Under the pieces are notes generated by a model. The model had not been told where the DNA came from and searched no databases. It saw nothing but the letters and a program-made list of their open reading frames with translations. Shown piece by piece: positions 1-7,410 of a stretch of 9,115 nucleotides of DNA. Made by a program: the position numbers and the translations under genes. Origin of the DNA: Planctomycetota bacterium (lineage in GTDB: Bacteria > Planctomycetota > UBA8108); assembly GCA_002695115.1 (NCBI GenBank), contig NZOA01000001.1, positions 1-9,115 on the forward strand, written 5' to 3'. Within the stretch, counting starts at the first letter, position 1, and each line of letters opens with the position of its first letter.

Positions 1-1200
1 GATGCCGTAGACCTCGTTGGGAATGGCGCAGATACCCAGCTCTCCGATACGGACGGCCTGCAGCACGAGCTCGCTGCGAGGATTGTCATGAATCCACCGC
101 GCCTGCTCGGCGTAGACCTCGGGCTGGTTCCGCGGACGCCTCTGTCCCCGCCGCTCGTTGAGGGAGCGGGCCCATTCGAGGCGCCCTGCAGAGGGAAGGC
201 GGCGGCCGAGGGGCAGGAGCAACTCAGACATGGCCAGGGTAGCATCCGAGCGGTGTTCGATGCGTTGCCAGGCATCGATGGCCAGCTTGCCGAGGGCGCT
301 GGCATACTGCTGGCGGTTGCGGCCGCCTCGATGCGGTTTACCATAGTCCATCCAGTGCAGGTCGCCGCTGGTGCCCTGGGACATGATACCCACCATCCCG
401 CCGCCGAGTTCCTTTTCCAGGTAGCTGGAAAACTCGCCGTAATAATCGGCTGAAAAACCCGCCCCGGCCCCGTAGTAGTGCATCGAGTAATTGGCCAGGA
501 TGCAGATGGGCTCGTTCTTCTGCGATACGAAGCTGAGGATGGACAGGTGGGGATCGATGGGTCCCGACGGGCCGGTATAGGCCGGATTCAGATAGCCGGG
601 GTGCATCATGGCTCCGATGGTCCGCTTGCCGAAGGGATCATTGCCAAGGCTGTCGGAGCGCCGAATCCAGCGGCGGCAATTGGTGTACTCATGCGCATCG
701 ACGACCGCCCAGCCCACCCGGGCCGGCCGCAACCGCGCGTGCGCCGCGACAATGCCATCGGCCACCCTTGGAATCATGGAGCGGGTGTAGTCGGTATCCT
801 TTCTCGATCCCAGGCAGAAACTCATGGCGGAGGGCGCCGAATGGGTGTGGGTGGCGGAAATCAGGATGCGGTTGGCGGACAGGCCGATCTTCTCCTTTAC
901 CTTCGCCTTGATCTCATCGCAGACCTTGCGCGAGACCATACAGGAATCCACCACGGCGATCGCCAGCATCTCGGAAGCATCGGCAACGGCAAGGCAGCGA
1001 GCGAAGAGTGGATCGTCAACCCGGTTGGAGCTGGCCTCGATAAAACCGCCATTCCGGATAGCCGGCAGCTTCAGCGGCGAGATATCAACCGCGACCGCCC
1101 CCGCACGCAGGACCTGCTCCCCGGCAGGAAGTCCCGGACCGGGAACACAGAGCGTGACGACAAGGGTAAGGACCGGGATAAGAGAAAATCGATACATCAT
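1..1200 (-). CDS. Neutral ceramidase-like exported metallohydrolase (3' end cut by window edge)
   Basis: The minus strand is open from ATG at 1200 to base 1 (400 codons, no stop), so the C-terminus lies outside the window. The protein opens with a hydrophobic signal sequence (about residues 3-20, possible cleavage after LPA at 24-26). It matches the N-terminal domain of neutral/alkaline non-lysosomal ceramidases: SATHTHSAP at 115-123 (zinc His118, with His120), NYSMHYYG at 237-244 (second His candidate, His241), QGTSGDLHW at 275-283, and AIPNEVYGI at 392-400 (Glu396 as the likely Glu zinc ligand). True ceramidases have a catalytic Ser in a GDVSPN motif; here the matching stretch is GDLHWM, with His282 at the Ser position. 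Ceramide hydrolysis is therefore doubtful, and a related exported amidase or hydrolase is more likely. Start: tandem ATGs at 1200 and 1197 precede the signal sequence; an in-frame ATG at 1242 would add 14 residues before it. No clear ribosome site. It follows the sulfatase gene after 83 nt, probably in the same transcript. Confidence 0.85.
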   Translation of the reverse strand, partial: MMYRFSLIPVLTLVVTLCVPGPGLPAGEQVLRAGAVAVDISPLKLPAIRNGGFIEASSNRVDDPLFARCLAVADASEMLAIAVVDSCMVSRKVCDEIKAKVKEKIGLSANRILISATHTHSAPSAMSFCLGSRKDTDYTRSMIPRVADGIVAAHARLRPARVGWAVVDAHEYTNCRRWIRRSDSLGNDPFGKRTIGAMMHPGYLNPAYTGPSGPIDPHLSILSFVSQKNEPICILANYSMHYYGAGAGFSADYYGEFSSYLEKELGGGMVGIMSQGTSGDLHWMDYGKPHRGGRNRQQYASALGKLAIDAWQRIEHRSDATLAMSELLLPLGRRLPSAGRLEWARSLNERRGQRRPRNQPEVYAEQARWIHDNPRSELVLQAVRIGELGICAIPNEVYGI

Positions 1201-1283
1201 GGCGTCTTGGAGAAGTGGAGAGGCGAGCCAACGACCTTCCATGATAACCGCGCGCCCACTGTAGAGACCGCAGAGAACGGCTA

Positions 1284-2915
1284 TTATTTTCGGGACGCGG
1301 ACTGCTTTCCGGAGGCAAGCTTGCGGAACTCGTCCATGCGCTCCGTCCAGGCCCGCTCGAGTTCTTTCGCCTTCTCCGGATTGCTGGAGGCCAGGTTGTT
1401 CAGTTCGGTGCGGTCCTCACCCAGGTTGTAGAGCTCCCAGGGATCTCCCTTTGCCGCCACCAGCTTCCAGTCCCCCACCCGGATGGCGCGATGGCCTCCG
1501 TGGAACCACCACAGGTACTCCCGCTTCAACGGACCGTCGCGTGAGAAGGTCGGCAACAGGCTATGGCCGGGAGCCTTCGGGGCATCGGCCGGCAATCGTT
1601 TCACGCCGGCGAGCTCCAGGATCGTGGGAACCACGTCGATCACGTGGGCTGGAGCCCGTCTCAGCTCTCCCCGGTCCTTGATGCCCTTCGGCCAGTGGGC
1701 GATGAAGGGCGTCGCGCAGCCGCCCTCGTGGACCCAGGTCTTGTGCCGGCGAAAGGGGGTATTGCAGACCGTCGACCAGCCGGGACCGAGGCACAGGTAG
1801 GATGGGCCAGAGCCCGGCGGCGCAGTGGGGTCGTGGCCATCGGTTCGCACCATGATCTCGGCACTCGAGCCGTTGTCTGAAAGAAAGAAAATGAGGGTAT
1901 TGTCAAAGGCGTCCATTTTTCGAAGTTGCACCAGCACACGGCCGATCGCCTCGTCCATGCGGTCAATCATGGCGGCATGGATCGCCATCTTGGTCGATTG
2001 GAACTCTCTCTGCTCATCGGTCAGGTCCCGCCAGGGCAGGGGCCGGTTCACCTCGCCGGGACCTAGCTTCTTCAGGGCATCGGGGAAGTGATAAGGCGGT
2101 CCGAGGTCGCGCTCCACCTCAGAGAGCTTCCCGGTGACGATACCGATCTTCCGGATGCGCTCCCAGCGCGCGTCGCGAACCTTTTTCCACGACCTTCGAT
2201 AGCGCTCCCGGTAGCGCGCGATGTCCTCGGGCAGGGCGTGCAGGGGAAAATGCGGCGCGGTGAAGGCGAGATAGTGGAAGAACGGTTTCGCGGAATGTTT
2301 CTCAGCGTGTTCCCTGAGGCACTTCACCGCGTGGTCGGCGATGGCGTCGGTGGCGTAGTAGCCGGTATCCTTCTTCACCTCGGGAAGCTTCCTGTCATCC
2401 TCCCAGTGGACCTTCGGATAGAAAAACCGTCCCTGGTCCTTGAGATAGTAGGAGCGGTCGAAGCCGCCGGCGATCGGCATGCCATCGATATGCCACTTGC
2501 CCGAGTGATAGGACCGGTAGCCGGCGGGCTCGAGCATGGCGGGCAGAAGCTTGGCCCACCTCGGCCGCGCCCCCGCGCCCCCGCTGCGTACTCCCTTCGG
2601 CAGGCCCGGAACCGCGTCCCGCCGAATCTGCTGGGCGAAGTACCCCGTCAGGAGAGCTCCTCTCGTCGGCCAGCAGCGCGCGGTATTGTAGAACTGCGTG
2701 AAACGCAGGCCATCGCGCGCCAGGCCGTCGAGGTTGGGGGTCTCGATCTCGCCGCCGTAGCAACCGAGATCCGAGAAGCCGAGGTCGTCAGCCATGATCA
2801 GGAGAATGTTGGGACGAACCGGCCCGGAATCCTCTGCCCGGACGCCGGCTGCAAGCGCCAGCAGGATCAGCAGTGGAAGAAAGGAAACCCGGTTTGATGT
2901 GCCGCTTCGTTTCAT
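1284..2915 (-). CDS. Exported arylsulfatase-type sulfatase (family S1, Cys-type)
   Basis: This 543-residue protein should hydrolyse sulfate esters outside the cytoplasm. The class signature CWPTR is at 81-85; Cys81 would be oxidised to formylglycine by a separate maturation enzyme, which is not encoded here. Other S1 landmarks are in order: metal-binding MADDLG at 41-46, SGKWH at 138-142, TAPHFPLHA at 219-227, metal-binding SDNGS at 346-350, HKTWVHEGG at 391-399, and a C-terminal WKLV/ELYNLGEDRTELNNLA stretch near 483-509. These are typical of planctomycete and verrucomicrobial sulfatases; the substrate cannot be read from sequence. The start at 2915 was chosen because it begins a clear Sec signal peptide (hydrophobic 11-25, cleavage probably after VRA at 25-27). 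The frame stays open to an ATG at 3080, but that start would overlap the serpin gene and hide the signal. Upstream, only a weak GCGAG lies before the start. The gene ends in tandem in-frame stops (TAA, then TAG at 1281-1283). It lies 37 nt after the serpin. Confidence 0.95.
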   Translation of the reverse strand: MKRSGTSNRVSFLPLLILLALAAGVRAEDSGPVRPNILLIMADDLGFSDLGCYGGEIETPNLDGLARDGLRFTQFYNTARCWPTRGALLTGYFAQQIRRDAVPGLPKGVRSGGAGARPRWAKLLPAMLEPAGYRSYHSGKWHIDGMPIAGGFDRSYYLKDQGRFFYPKVHWEDDRKLPEVKKDTGYYATDAIADHAVKCLREHAEKHSAKPFFHYLAFTAPHFPLHALPEDIARYRERYRRSWKKVRDARWERIRKIGIVTGKLSEVERDLGPPYHFPDALKKLGPGEVNRPLPWRDLTDEQREFQSTKMAIHAAMIDRMDEAIGRVLVQLRKMDAFDNTLIFFLSDNGSSAEIMVRTDGHDPTAPPGSGPSYLCLGPGWSTVCNTPFRRHKTWVHEGGCATPFIAHWPKGIKDRGELRRAPAHVIDVVPTILELAGVKRLPADAPKAPGHSLLPTFSRDGPLKREYLWWFHGGHRAIRVGDWKLVAAKGDPWELYNLGEDRTELNNLASSNPEKAKELERAWTERMDEFRKLASGKQSASRK

Positions 2916-2952
2916 TTCAAACTCGCTTTTCTCAGGCAACGCCGCGCGCAGC

Positions 2953-4185
2953 TCAGCTTGCCGGACTAACGTAGCGGCCGAGGAAGAGGATGCTACCCGT
3001 CGCCTTGTCACGGATGAGGAAAAGAAACGGATGATCCGCCCGGAAGCTCGGTCCCCGGCGAATCGACCGCAGCCCGACAACAGCGCCAGTGGCGGCGGCC
3101 GCCTCGGTACCTTCCTCGTTCACCTCGACGAAGGCCTTGTGAAACACGGCGCTCAGGTAGAGCTTCGTGGTGCCATCCATCCTCGAAAAATCAGCGTCAC
3201 TGAAAGCCTTCTTCATCCCGAGATTCTGCAGCTTGCCGGAAAGATCGAAGCGGGAGGTCAGCTTGAACCTGGGAAACAGGGTATCGACCTTCACCCGGCG
3301 CAGCTTGCCGAGCCAGCCCGACAATTTCTCGGCGGCCAGGTGCTTCTCGAGAGCGGCCAGTCCATCCACCTTGCGGGGCAACAGCACGACCATGGCGACC
3401 TTCTCTCCCTTGTAGGGCATCTCGAGGACTTGGACCTCGTCGTCCTGGAAATAGCCAAAGTTGCCCTTCTGGAACATCATCGGGGTCTTCCGGCTCTTGC
3501 CGGCCGCCAGCCTGAAGGGCATCTCGCGGGTTCTCTTGACGTTGAACTGGGTCGCCCAGTTTCCTTTGAAGTAGATGGCGTTGGTCAGGACCATACGGGT
3601 CATGGAATCGATGGAGCCTTCAGGGAGCAGGTCCTTGATCTTCCGTCGAGTCTCTCCCTCGACCCAGCGGTTGATGACCCCGCGGGCCTCCTCGGGGGAG
3701 CGGTAGTCAAGCGGCCGGCTGGCCGAGCCGTACTCCGCCTCGATCATCTCGAGATAGCTCTTCAGGAAGGGATAGTCTTTCTGCGGCCAGAGGGCGTTGG
3801 CTATGGACATTTCCACGCCGCCCTTGCCGCCCGCCGCTCGCAGACTCCGCTGGAGCTCCCCAAAGGCGATGTGCAACCGCTCACGCCCGAGGGGGCCTCC
3901 CTCCTTGTCAGGCTTCAGGGTAAACTCGAGAGCCCCGGCCATCTGGCTGGCCGTTTCGCCCCGGGCGCCGCCCCAGGTCATCGCCATGGCGGTCGAGATA
4001 CTGTAGGGCGAGAAGAACAGGTTGCCGGACCCGTCGTTCAGATCCTTGTAGAGCTTGAGGGCGAACCTGGTATTATCCGCCGCGAGATCTTCGACATCGG
4101 AAGCAGGACAGGCTCCGGCAGCCATAACCAGGATCGTAAAGAGGACCAGGGTTTTCTTCATCCAGTACGGGCTTTCAGTTCTCAT
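2953..4185 (-). CDS. Exported serpin, inhibitory type, predicted P1 Arg
   Basis: A 410-residue serine protease inhibitor of the serpin family, close to the usual length of the fold. Conserved segments are FFSPYSIS at 57-64 (shutter), TNAIYFKGNW at 201-210, the hinge VNEEGTEAAAATG at 355-367, and the C-terminal signature FRADHPFLFLIRD at 381-393 with FLGRYVSP at 401-408. The hinge fits the inhibitory consensus (Glu, Glu, Gly, Thr, x, then four Ala), so the loop should insert after cleavage and trap its protease. Counting from Gly359 as P15 puts P1 at Arg373 and P1' at Ser374, which predicts trypsin-like targets. The N-terminus has a signal peptide (hydrophobic 12-23); cleavage could fall near Ala25 or Ala28. 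Cys26 is the only cysteine seen, but the lipobox is poor (AGAC). The start at 4185 is preceded by purine-rich AAGGAAAGAG; Met9 at 4161 is an alternative that begins a tidier MKKT signal. It leads a probable serpin-sulfatase-hydrolase transcript and may shield secreted proteins from foreign proteases; that role is inferred. Confidence 0.96.
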   Translation of the reverse strand: MRTESPYWMKKTLVLFTILVMAAGACPASDVEDLAADNTRFALKLYKDLNDGSGNLFFSPYSISTAMAMTWGGARGETASQMAGALEFTLKPDKEGGPLGRERLHIAFGELQRSLRAAGGKGGVEMSIANALWPQKDYPFLKSYLEMIEAEYGSASRPLDYRSPEEARGVINRWVEGETRRKIKDLLPEGSIDSMTRMVLTNAIYFKGNWATQFNVKRTREMPFRLAAGKSRKTPMMFQKGNFGYFQDDEVQVLEMPYKGEKVAMVVLLPRKVDGLAALEKHLAAEKLSGWLGKLRRVKVDTLFPRFKLTSRFDLSGKLQNLGMKKAFSDADFSRMDGTTKLYLSAVFHKAFVEVNEEGTEAAAATGAVVGLRSIRRGPSFRADHPFLFLIRDKATGSILFLGRYVSPAS

Positions 4186-4197
4186 GGCTTATCTCTT

Positions 4198-4202
4198 TCC
4201 TT
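4198..4202 (-). promoter_or_regulatory. Possible ribosome binding site of the serpin gene
   Basis: AAGGA on the minus strand ends 12 nt before the ATG at 4185, in a purine-rich run (AAGGAAAGAGATAAG). The spacing is long for a Shine-Dalgarno site. It mildly favours 4185 over the in-frame ATG at 4161, which has no such sequence. Confidence 0.3.
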
Positions 4203-4248
4203 ATTTGGGGTTTTTTAGATTACAGAACCGTTGACCCAAGCTGGGAAT

Positions 4249-4280
4249 ATCTGTTACCGGAAAAAAACGGTTTTTCAGAT
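4249..4280 (-). other. Interrupted stem-loop just after the CMD gene stop
   Basis: ATCTG at 4249-4253 pairs with CAGAT at 4276-4280, and ACCG at 4256-4259 pairs with CGGT at 4268-4271, around an 8-nt A-rich loop (4260-4267). On the minus strand it begins 5 nt after the stop codon of the CMD-like gene. It could slow or end transcription before the serpin gene, or bind a regulator. The stem is short and interrupted, and no T-tract follows, so it is not a standard intrinsic terminator. The rest of the 100-nt gap (4186-4285) is AT-rich and could hold a serpin promoter, but no convincing -35/-10 pair was found. Confidence 0.3.
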
Positions 4281-4285
4281 TTATC

Positions 4286-4573
4286 TCAGGAGGAACATCC
4301 AGGCCCATCACCTCCGTTGCCCTCGATGCCCTGCAACACGGTGCGCACGGTTACGCCGGCGTTTACGGCAGCGACGAGGTCGGTGGCTGCGGTGAGCGAC
4401 TCCTGCGGGATGCCTGAGGCGAGCGCCTTCTGCGTACGGGCGCCGGTACAGTAGGCGCAGCCGCAGGTGATGGTAACGGCAAGGCCGATGAGGTGCTTTT
4501 CGCGGTCACTGAGATGCTCGGTAGCCCCGGCCTTCTCGAGGGCCTGCATAACGTGAAGTTCTTTAGGATTCAT
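4286..4573 (-). CDS. Small CMD/AhpD-like protein with altered catalytic residues
   Basis: A 95-residue protein of the carboxymuconolactone decarboxylase/AhpD-like family, about the length of a single-domain member. The core LIGLAVTITCGCAYCTGART (28-47) matches the family helix carrying the redox CxxC pair, here Cys39 and Cys42, followed by the usual ALASGIPQESL helix (50-60). Family members with peroxidase-supporting activity have a Glu 12 residues before the first Cys and a His 4 residues after the second. By the same spacing these are His27 and Arg46 here. There are extra cysteines at 37 and 93, the latter in a Gly-rich tail (GNGGDGPGCSS). A thiol-disulfide role in the cytoplasm remains plausible, as no signal peptide is present, but classical AhpD chemistry is doubtful. 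AGGA at 4585-4588 lies 11 nt before the ATG. It is followed 100 nt later by the serpin gene on the same strand, probably not tightly coupled. Confidence 0.88.
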   Translation of the reverse strand: MNPKELHVMQALEKAGATEHLSDREKHLIGLAVTITCGCAYCTGARTQKALASGIPQESLTAATDLVAAVNAGVTVRTVLQGIEGNGGDGPGCSS

Positions 4574-4723
4574 GCGGTTTTCGTTCCTGTTCTTGTATTT
4601 GTACGATCAGGGAAAAAGGGCCAATCCTGTTTATCATAGCCTATATGGCAAGTCCGCAACCCCGCCAGCAAACAGTTTTTCAGACTTCCGTTAAGCCCGC
4701 CGAAGTCTTAGCATAAACTCACC
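4574..4723. promoter_or_regulatory. Divergent intergenic region between the CMD and PQQ-like genes
   Basis: This 150-nt stretch separates two divergently read genes, so it should hold promoters for both. It includes an AT-rich part (about 4590-4645) in otherwise GC-rich DNA. No -35/-10 pair stands out on either strand, and promoter consensus in this group is poorly known to me. The call rests on gene orientation. Confidence 0.5.
4683..4707 (+). other. Hairpin before the PQQ-like gene
   Basis: GACTTC at 4683-4688 is the exact reverse complement of GAAGTC at 4702-4707, with a 13-nt loop. It ends 16 nt before the ATG at 4724. It could be an operator or a leader hairpin; a 6-bp match is also within chance. 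Confidence 0.25.
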
Positions 4724-5947
4724 ATGAAAATACCAGCAACAGTTCTCCTGCTTCTCATCCTCTGCCCCATCACCCTCCCCTCCTTCGCAGGCGACTGGCC
4801 GCAATGGCGCGGACCCAACCGCGACGGCGTCTCGACCGAAAAAGGGCTCCTCGATAAGTGGCCCGAAGGCGGACCGAAGCTCGTATGGAAAGCCAAAGGC
4901 CTCGGCGTCGGGTTCTCCAGCGTCAGCGTGAGGGATGGCCTGATCTACACCATGGGAGATGGCAAGGAAGCCAGCCATGTATTCTGCCTCGATGCCAAGA
5001 ATGGAAAGATCCTCTGGACCTCCAAGCCCGTCGGCAAAACCGGCGGCAACTACAAGGGTACACGCTGCACTCCGACGCTCGATGGAGATCGCCTCTACGC
5101 CCTCGGGCAATTCGGCGACCTCGTTTGCCTCGAGGCGAGCAACGGCGCCGAGGTCTGGCGCCGCAGCCTGACCGAGGATTTCGGCGGACGCTCCGGTGGC
5201 TGGAACTATACCGAGAGCCCGCTGGTCGATGGCGACAAGGTCATGGTCACCCCCGGCGGAAAAAAAGGGACCGTGGTCGCCCTGAGCACGAAAAACGGCA
5301 AGCTTGCCTGGCAGAGCAAGGACTTCACCGATGGCGCCCAGTACAGCTCGCTCATCGTCAGGGACTTCGGCGGCCGGCGACAGTACATCCAGCTCACCGG
5401 CTCCAGCGTTGCCGGGCTGGATGCGAAAACCGGAGAAACCCTGTGGAAGGCCCCCCGCAAGGGCAGGACCGCGACCATCACCACACCGGTATTCCACGAG
5501 GGACACCTCTTTGTCAGCAGCGCCTACGGTGTCGGCTGCAACGGCTTCAAGGTCACCCGCAACAAGGCCGGCTTCAGCGCCAAGCAGATCTACGCCAACA
5601 AGAGCATCTCCAACCATCACGGCGGCTGCATCCGCGTGGGCAACTACGTCTACGGCTCAAGCGGCGGCACCCTCGCCTGTCTCGAGCTGAAAACCGGCAA
5701 GGAGATGTGGCGCAAGAGAAGCGCCGGCAAGGGCTCCATCGTGGTCGTGGACGGGAAGATCATCCTGCGGGCCGAGAGCGGTCCCATCGCCCTCGTCGAG
5801 CTCAACCCGAAGGCCTATAAGGAGATCAGCAGGTTTGACCAGCCTGACCGGTCCAGGGCCAAGGCCTGGCCCCACCCCGTGGTCTCCAACGGCATCCTCT
5901 ACATCCGGGACCAGGGCATCCTGCTGGCCTACGACCTGCGGAAATAA
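4724..5947 (+). CDS. Exported PQQ-like beta-propeller repeat protein
   Basis: A 407-residue secreted protein. The signal peptide (hydrophobic 7-19) probably ends after SFA at 20-22, leaving a mature start of GDWPQWRGPNRDG, the usual opening of this family in planctomycetes and verrucomicrobia. Blade-like repeats of the form (V/L)xxLdxxtGkxxW occur at about 86-98, 133-145, 184-196, 229-241 and 318-330, with a degenerate last strand GILLAYDLR at 398-406. This indicates a PQQ-like propeller. Nothing shows that it binds PQQ: the long dehydrogenase domain of quinoprotein alcohol dehydrogenases is missing, and most such proteins have no known reaction. Cysteines at 88, 115, 135, 272, 302 and 319 could form disulfides outside the cytoplasm. 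The start is set by the signal peptide; no Shine-Dalgarno site is visible. The gene stands alone on the plus strand, divergent from the CMD-like gene and convergent with the DUF1501 gene. Confidence 0.93.
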   Translation: MKIPATVLLLLILCPITLPSFAGDWPQWRGPNRDGVSTEKGLLDKWPEGGPKLVWKAKGLGVGFSSVSVRDGLIYTMGDGKEASHVFCLDAKNGKILWTSKPVGKTGGNYKGTRCTPTLDGDRLYALGQFGDLVCLEASNGAEVWRRSLTEDFGGRSGGWNYTESPLVDGDKVMVTPGGKKGTVVALSTKNGKLAWQSKDFTDGAQYSSLIVRDFGGRRQYIQLTGSSVAGLDAKTGETLWKAPRKGRTATITTPVFHEGHLFVSSAYGVGCNGFKVTRNKAGFSAKQIYANKSISNHHGGCIRVGNYVYGSSGGTLACLELKTGKEMWRKRSAGKGSIVVVDGKIILRAESGPIALVELNPKAYKEISRFDQPDRSRAKAWPHPVVSNGILYIRDQGILLAYDLRK

Positions 5948-5952
5948 TCAAC

Positions 5953-5969
5953 GCATCCGCCGCGGAGGC
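5953..5969. terminator. Small GC-rich hairpin in the convergent gap
   Basis: TCCG at 5956-5959 pairs with CGGA at 5963-5966 around a CCG loop; beyond one A-G mismatch, GC pairs with GC at the base (5953-5954 and 5968-5969). It sits between the stop codons of two convergent genes only 23 nt apart, where a two-way terminator would be expected. No T-run follows on either side, so efficiency is uncertain. Confidence 0.35.
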
Positions 5970-5970
5970 A

Positions 5971-7398
<1,428 letters not shown>

Positions 7399-7402
7399 GG
7401 TG

Positions 7403-7407
7403 CTTCC
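7403..7407 (-). promoter_or_regulatory. Probable ribosome binding site of the DUF1501 gene
   Basis: GGAAG on the minus strand lies 4 nt before the ATG at 7398, inside the 12-nt gap after the DUF1553 stop. The spacing is slightly short. It supports this start and close translation of the two genes. Confidence 0.4.
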
Positions 7408-7410
7408 AGT

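Noticed and set aside
478..1431. Plus-strand open frame of 317 codons over the ceramidase-like gene
   Set aside because: The minus strand encodes recognisable THTH and zinc-ligand motifs through this region; the plus frame has none and runs into the sulfatase.
2916..3080. N-terminal extension of the sulfatase to an ATG at 3080
   Set aside because: It would overlap the serpin gene, adds a Ser/Arg-rich stretch before the signal peptide, and is not needed by the family; the start at 2915 fits better.
4108..4110. Serpin as a lipoprotein through Cys26
   Set aside because: The residues before the Cys (Ala-Gly-Ala) fit the lipobox poorly, with no Leu/Val/Ile at -3; ordinary signal peptidase cleavage is as likely.
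2794..4218. Long plus-strand open frame (474 codons) opposite the serpin
   Set aside because: It is antisense to a clearly recognisable serpin, has low-complexity composition and no recognisable domain. Such frames are expected opposite GC-rich genes.
4691..5620. Minus-strand open frame of 309 codons opposite the PQQ-like gene
   Set aside because: The plus strand has a signal peptide and repeated propeller blades; the antisense frame has no family resemblance.
4724..5947. PQQ-dependent dehydrogenase
   Set aside because: Only propeller repeats are present. The protein is short and lacks the catalytic features of quinoprotein dehydrogenases, so only a PQQ-like propeller is called.
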